Positions 47,541 to 64,000 of a stretch of DNA of 64,000 nt are shown in pieces. Every line of letters starts with the position of its first letter. Positions within the stretch are counted from its first letter, which is position 1. Position numbers and translations under genes: made by a program. The notes beneath the pieces were generated by a model. That model was not told where the DNA came from. It ran no database searches and saw only the letters and a program-made list of their open reading frames with translations. Source of the stretch: Eublepharis macularius (taxonomy: Eukaryota; Chordata; Lepidosauria; Squamata; Eublepharidae); contig NC_072793.1 of NCBI RefSeq assembly GCF_028583425.1, positions 102,533,689-102,597,688 of the forward strand. The letters run 5' to 3'.

Positions 47541-48089
47541 ACAATGGGATGACAAAAAATTCTTTTAGGTCATAATCTTGAAAAGGCCATTCATCTGCTC
47601 CTGTGTGGACAGCCATGTAGATTTAGGAGATGCTAGACACAGGGCCGAGTAGGTGTCAGGCATCCTTAACCTAGTAGGAAGAAGATAATAAGACAAATGA
47701 CAGAGTCTGTTATAAATATACAAACCAGTAGTTAATCAAATATCCTGCTAACACCAAACAGCTGTTTTTTATATTGAGTATTGCACATATGGCTTTTTGC
47801 CTGCTGGTCTAAAGTCAGAAGCCTGCAATGAGATCCTGGCTCCCAGGAAGCAAGATTGTTCCCATAAAGTCAAGATGGCTGACCAAGAACAGTAGCCATC
47901 TCCCCTGCAATAAGAAACTGTTACAATCTTTGAAAAATTTTGTTATTCAGTGCAAAGTGTAAAAAGTGCTCCGTGCATAGAGTGAATCTATGTCTGTGTG
48001 GATGAGAGGAGGAGGATAAAACAGAAAATGTATAATTCTAATTAAAGCAGACTCTACATTTGCATTATAGATTCATGCCCTAACAGAAA
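47541..48089. other. intergenic, no gene seen
   Basis: Nothing recognised. Confidence 0.35.
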
Positions 48090-48205
48090 ATTTATTTTAT
48101 TTTGTTCAACTTATATCCCATCCTTCCTGCAAGCGGGCTCAGGGCGGCTTCCAACAAATATATTCAATTAAAACATCCTTGCAGCTTGATTCTGAGCAGA
48201 ATTTA
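48090..48205 (-). mobile_element. LINE 3' terminus
   Basis: The minus strand reads 'gccgccctgagcccgcttg' then 'caggaaggatgggatataag', the canonical end of the CR1/L2-type LINEs here, with an A/T-rich tail at the left. Confidence 0.6.
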
Positions 48206-48224
48206 AATATATACAGCATGAACT

Positions 48225-48440
48225 TGTACCGAGAAGGAAGCCCCAGTTTATTTAATGACACTTAGTTCTCTAGTAAGTATGCACAAGTCTGAAATAATAA
48301 TCAGCGAGGCTTACTTTCTAGACGAGTTAATATGCATATGATTGGGCTGCAATCCTAGAAATAAATACATAAAATTCCCTGCTATGTAATTATGCATGGG
48401 ATCAGTCCCATTTAGTTCTGGGTTTTACGCTTAGAATGGC
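48225..48440. repeat. two copies of a short dispersed motif
   Basis: 'ctctagtaagtatgcacaag' followed by 'gaggcttactttctag', and again 'gggctgcaatcctag' followed by 'atgggatcagtcccatttag'. The words 'gcaatcct', 'taagtatgca' and 'gctta(c/g)t' recur together at about 6.2, 10.75, 13.57, 15.06, 19.65 and 51.5 kb. Class unknown. Confidence 0.4.
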
Positions 48441-49035
48441 TAGAATGTCCACGTGAGTTGCCAGATTTTGAACGAACTCCTATTCTCTTCCAGTAAGGGA
48501 TCTTTAGTCACTGCAAACACTAGTGTTACCAGGCTTGCTTGACTTGTAATGGCCTATGGCTAAATACAATAAACCTTTCTACCTACCTACCAGGCTTGCT
48601 TGCCGTCTAACACTATGCAACAACACACCACACAGATTAATTGGTTTGTCCCACTCCTAAACATCTATTAACAGATGCTTCTGCCCTTCAGATGGAGGCT
48701 GTGAGCAGGGGAGCCTCGAACAGATACTCTCTGAAGATCTATGTAGGAAGAACAACAGTCTCGAAACTGAGGAAAGAAGGCCGCAAGTGCCTGCCAGAAG
48801 TCGCCTCTCTGGGGCGGGCGGGCGTTCTCAAGTTTCTCCTCCGCTGCTCCAGAGGCACCGGTTCCCTTCGACTGAGCTCTCCTGCCCTGTCGGAGGACAG
48901 GTTTCACCCACGTTTCCGCCTCCCCTTTAAGAGCAAGACGCCGTTACTAGGCGGTCGAAGAGGCGGGCAAACTGAATAGCTCCGGAGGCAACAGGCAGAG
49001 ACTGCGCTTGGTTCCGTTTCGGCTCTAGCGGCGCC

Positions 49036-62428
<13,393 letters not shown>

Positions 62429-62944
62429 GTAAGTACAACATTAGTTAAGTCTTACTTTAAGCCTTTGCCTGGATTCTCAAGTAGATGTAAATACCTGTAG
62501 GATTAGATCCAAAGTAGCCCTTCTACTCATGCAGAGGTAAAGTGGGCGGGTCTGCAATTTCAAACACTTGTCTCCTAAACTGGAGCCCCTATGCTGTATC
62601 CTTGCTTTTCCTTAGTTTCTCTGGATGCTGGAGTGATTGGCTTTAAATGCAAGCTGTATAAAATAGAAATAAAAAGGCCAATCCTAGTTTTAAAGAAATG
62701 ATATAAATATGATTATCCAAAAAAAAGTTCTTTGAAGGCATCTCTCTTCTATTACATAATTATGCTGAAGAAATGTTAGTTAAAACTGTCATAAAACTGG
62801 TTTAAATGAATGTGTTATATGCATCCTTAATAAACAACCAGGCTACAAAATATTAAATCATATAATACATTTAAAACCTTGGTGCAGTTATAGAGAATTT
62901 ATATTAAGTATCAAGTTAGATTGAGACTTTTTTGTATGCATAAG

Positions 62945-63065
62945 TGGAGCTGCCTTAGGATCTATTGGCCTGTCTAGCTCAGTATTGTCTACTCTGGCTG
63001 GTAGCAGCACTTCAGGATCATAGGCAAATCCTTGAACTGAAGGTGCCAAGGACTGAAAAAACAAG
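62945..63065 (+). repeat. SINE-like dispersed repeat, partial
   Basis: 'tggagctgccttaggatct', 'ggcctgtctagctcagtatt', 'gtctactctggctggtagc' and 'ggtgccaaggactgaa' match a repeat widespread in reptiles; a diverged copy is at 42.95 kb. The right, tRNA-like end is missing. Confidence 0.5.
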
Positions 63066-63351
63066 TCGGCAAAATTTCCAGTAAATCATGGCTTCTCTCC
63101 TTTTATATGAACACTGAGCTTTTAATTCAAAAATATATCCTATTCCATAAGCAGCAAACATGGTTGAATGTTCATCAAAAAGTGTTCAGTCACCATTCAC
63201 CATCAGAACATCACTTTAAAACTCACTGTATTATTTGTGTGGCTTACAGTGCTTACTGAAATGTAGGACTAGGTTTTTTCACAGGTACACTATATATAAA
63301 AAAGAGAGGGTTGTCTTAGATTTGCCTACAAGTCAGTGTTGAAAAATAGTT

Positions 63352-63368
63352 TGTGTGTGTGTGTGTGT
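63352..63368. repeat. GT microsatellite
   Basis: About eight GT units in POC1A intron 6. Confidence 0.8.
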
Positions 63369-64000
63369 TACGTTTTAAGGGGGTTGTCTTATATTCAGGG
63401 TGGTCTTCCTTTTGAACAAGCAAATGTGTTTGTGGACCTTGGAATTCCAAGTCTTTAGTCTCCTCAGCTCCCTCTTTTCACTCAGATGTGTGGCTCAGGG
63501 CTGTCTACGTACTTTGTGACATCAGATAGGTGAACCACATGGCATCCATTCAAGCAGTGTGGTCAGAGATCAAGGAAGAGAATGCCAGAAAGAGAAGGTC
63601 ACTGGAAAATGTGGGGGAGTGCAAGCAAACACAAGTACAGCCTGTCCAATGGAAGGGTCTTGGCTAGTGTGATTGCAAAGACTCGGCTCTGCCTTGAGTG
63701 GTTCTGCATTCCTATAAACTCAGAAGACACTTAATGTGACATTTGTAACCTATATAGTTAAAAGCATTTTTGTGTTTGGGGTATGCATGTGTTCTTAAAT
63801 TTGCTGTTAATCAGTACAGAACTTTCTGTGGCATAGGGCCAGATTTCAAAAAGTTATATATAAATACAGTTGCCTAGAATATTAGTTTTTCAAACCTTGA
63901 TGTTTCATAAAAATCATAAGCAGAAATACTGCCTTTCAAACCACTTCATCTGAATGTTTTTGTACCTAAATAATCTATTTCAGTTTTATATAAATTTATG

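Larger units (their letters stand above)
62429..64000 (+). other. POC1A: POC1A intron 6 (partial)
   Basis: The donor is GTAAGT and the intron runs past the right edge. It contains a SINE-like repeat (62.95-63.07 kb) and a GT microsatellite at about 63352-63368. No exon 7 was seen before 64 kb. Confidence 0.8.

Overview
This is a vertebrate nuclear window, most likely from a squamate reptile (a lizard; a gecko-like genome would fit, but that is a guess). The argument rests on the repeats: 5S-rRNA-derived SINEs of the kind known from lizards, tRNA-derived SINEs, L1 and CR1/L2-type LINEs, Penelope-like repeats and hAT/Tigger MITEs, together with one spliced gene with GT-AG introns. There are no operons, CRISPR arrays or prokaryotic features.

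Layout. Positions 1-48.7 kb are intergenic. The first ~1.5 kb may carry a broken, intron-less coding remnant that I cannot identify. The rest is a mosaic of old and young transposable elements separated by unclassified DNA; no convincing exon was seen. The best-defined insertions are a 5'-truncated L1 at 15548-16862 with a 17-bp target-site duplication (TSD), an L1 3' fragment at 25895-26080 (15-bp TSD), a 5'-end-containing L1 at 26.7-29.35 kb caught between two copies of a SINE tail, a 155-bp hAT palindrome at 41841-41995, and hAT MITEs with 8-bp TSDs at 34.2 and 37.9 kb.

From 48.8 kb to the right edge lies POC1A (WD40-repeat centriolar protein), on the + strand: a CpG-island promoter, exon 1 at 49036-49053 and five further coding exons (53107, 53858, 58102, 60231, 62313). 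Together they encode the first 226 residues (WD repeats 1-5 of 7). The 3' exons lie outside the window. All splice phases are consistent, and intron 5 uses a GC donor instead of GT.

The POC1A introns hold the most interesting structure. Intron 3 contains a ~1.5 kb L1-type element that encodes only ORF1 (like the HAL1 'half-L1' elements of mammals), with poly(A) and a perfect 19-bp TSD. A Penelope-like inverted-repeat element later inserted into its ORF1. A second copy in intron 4 is a near-perfect 226-bp palindrome with a 15-bp TSD. Both carry hammerhead-ribozyme-like motifs. A second dispersed family in the window repeats the same CUGAUGA-hairpin-GAAA architecture, and its hairpin sequences covary between copies.
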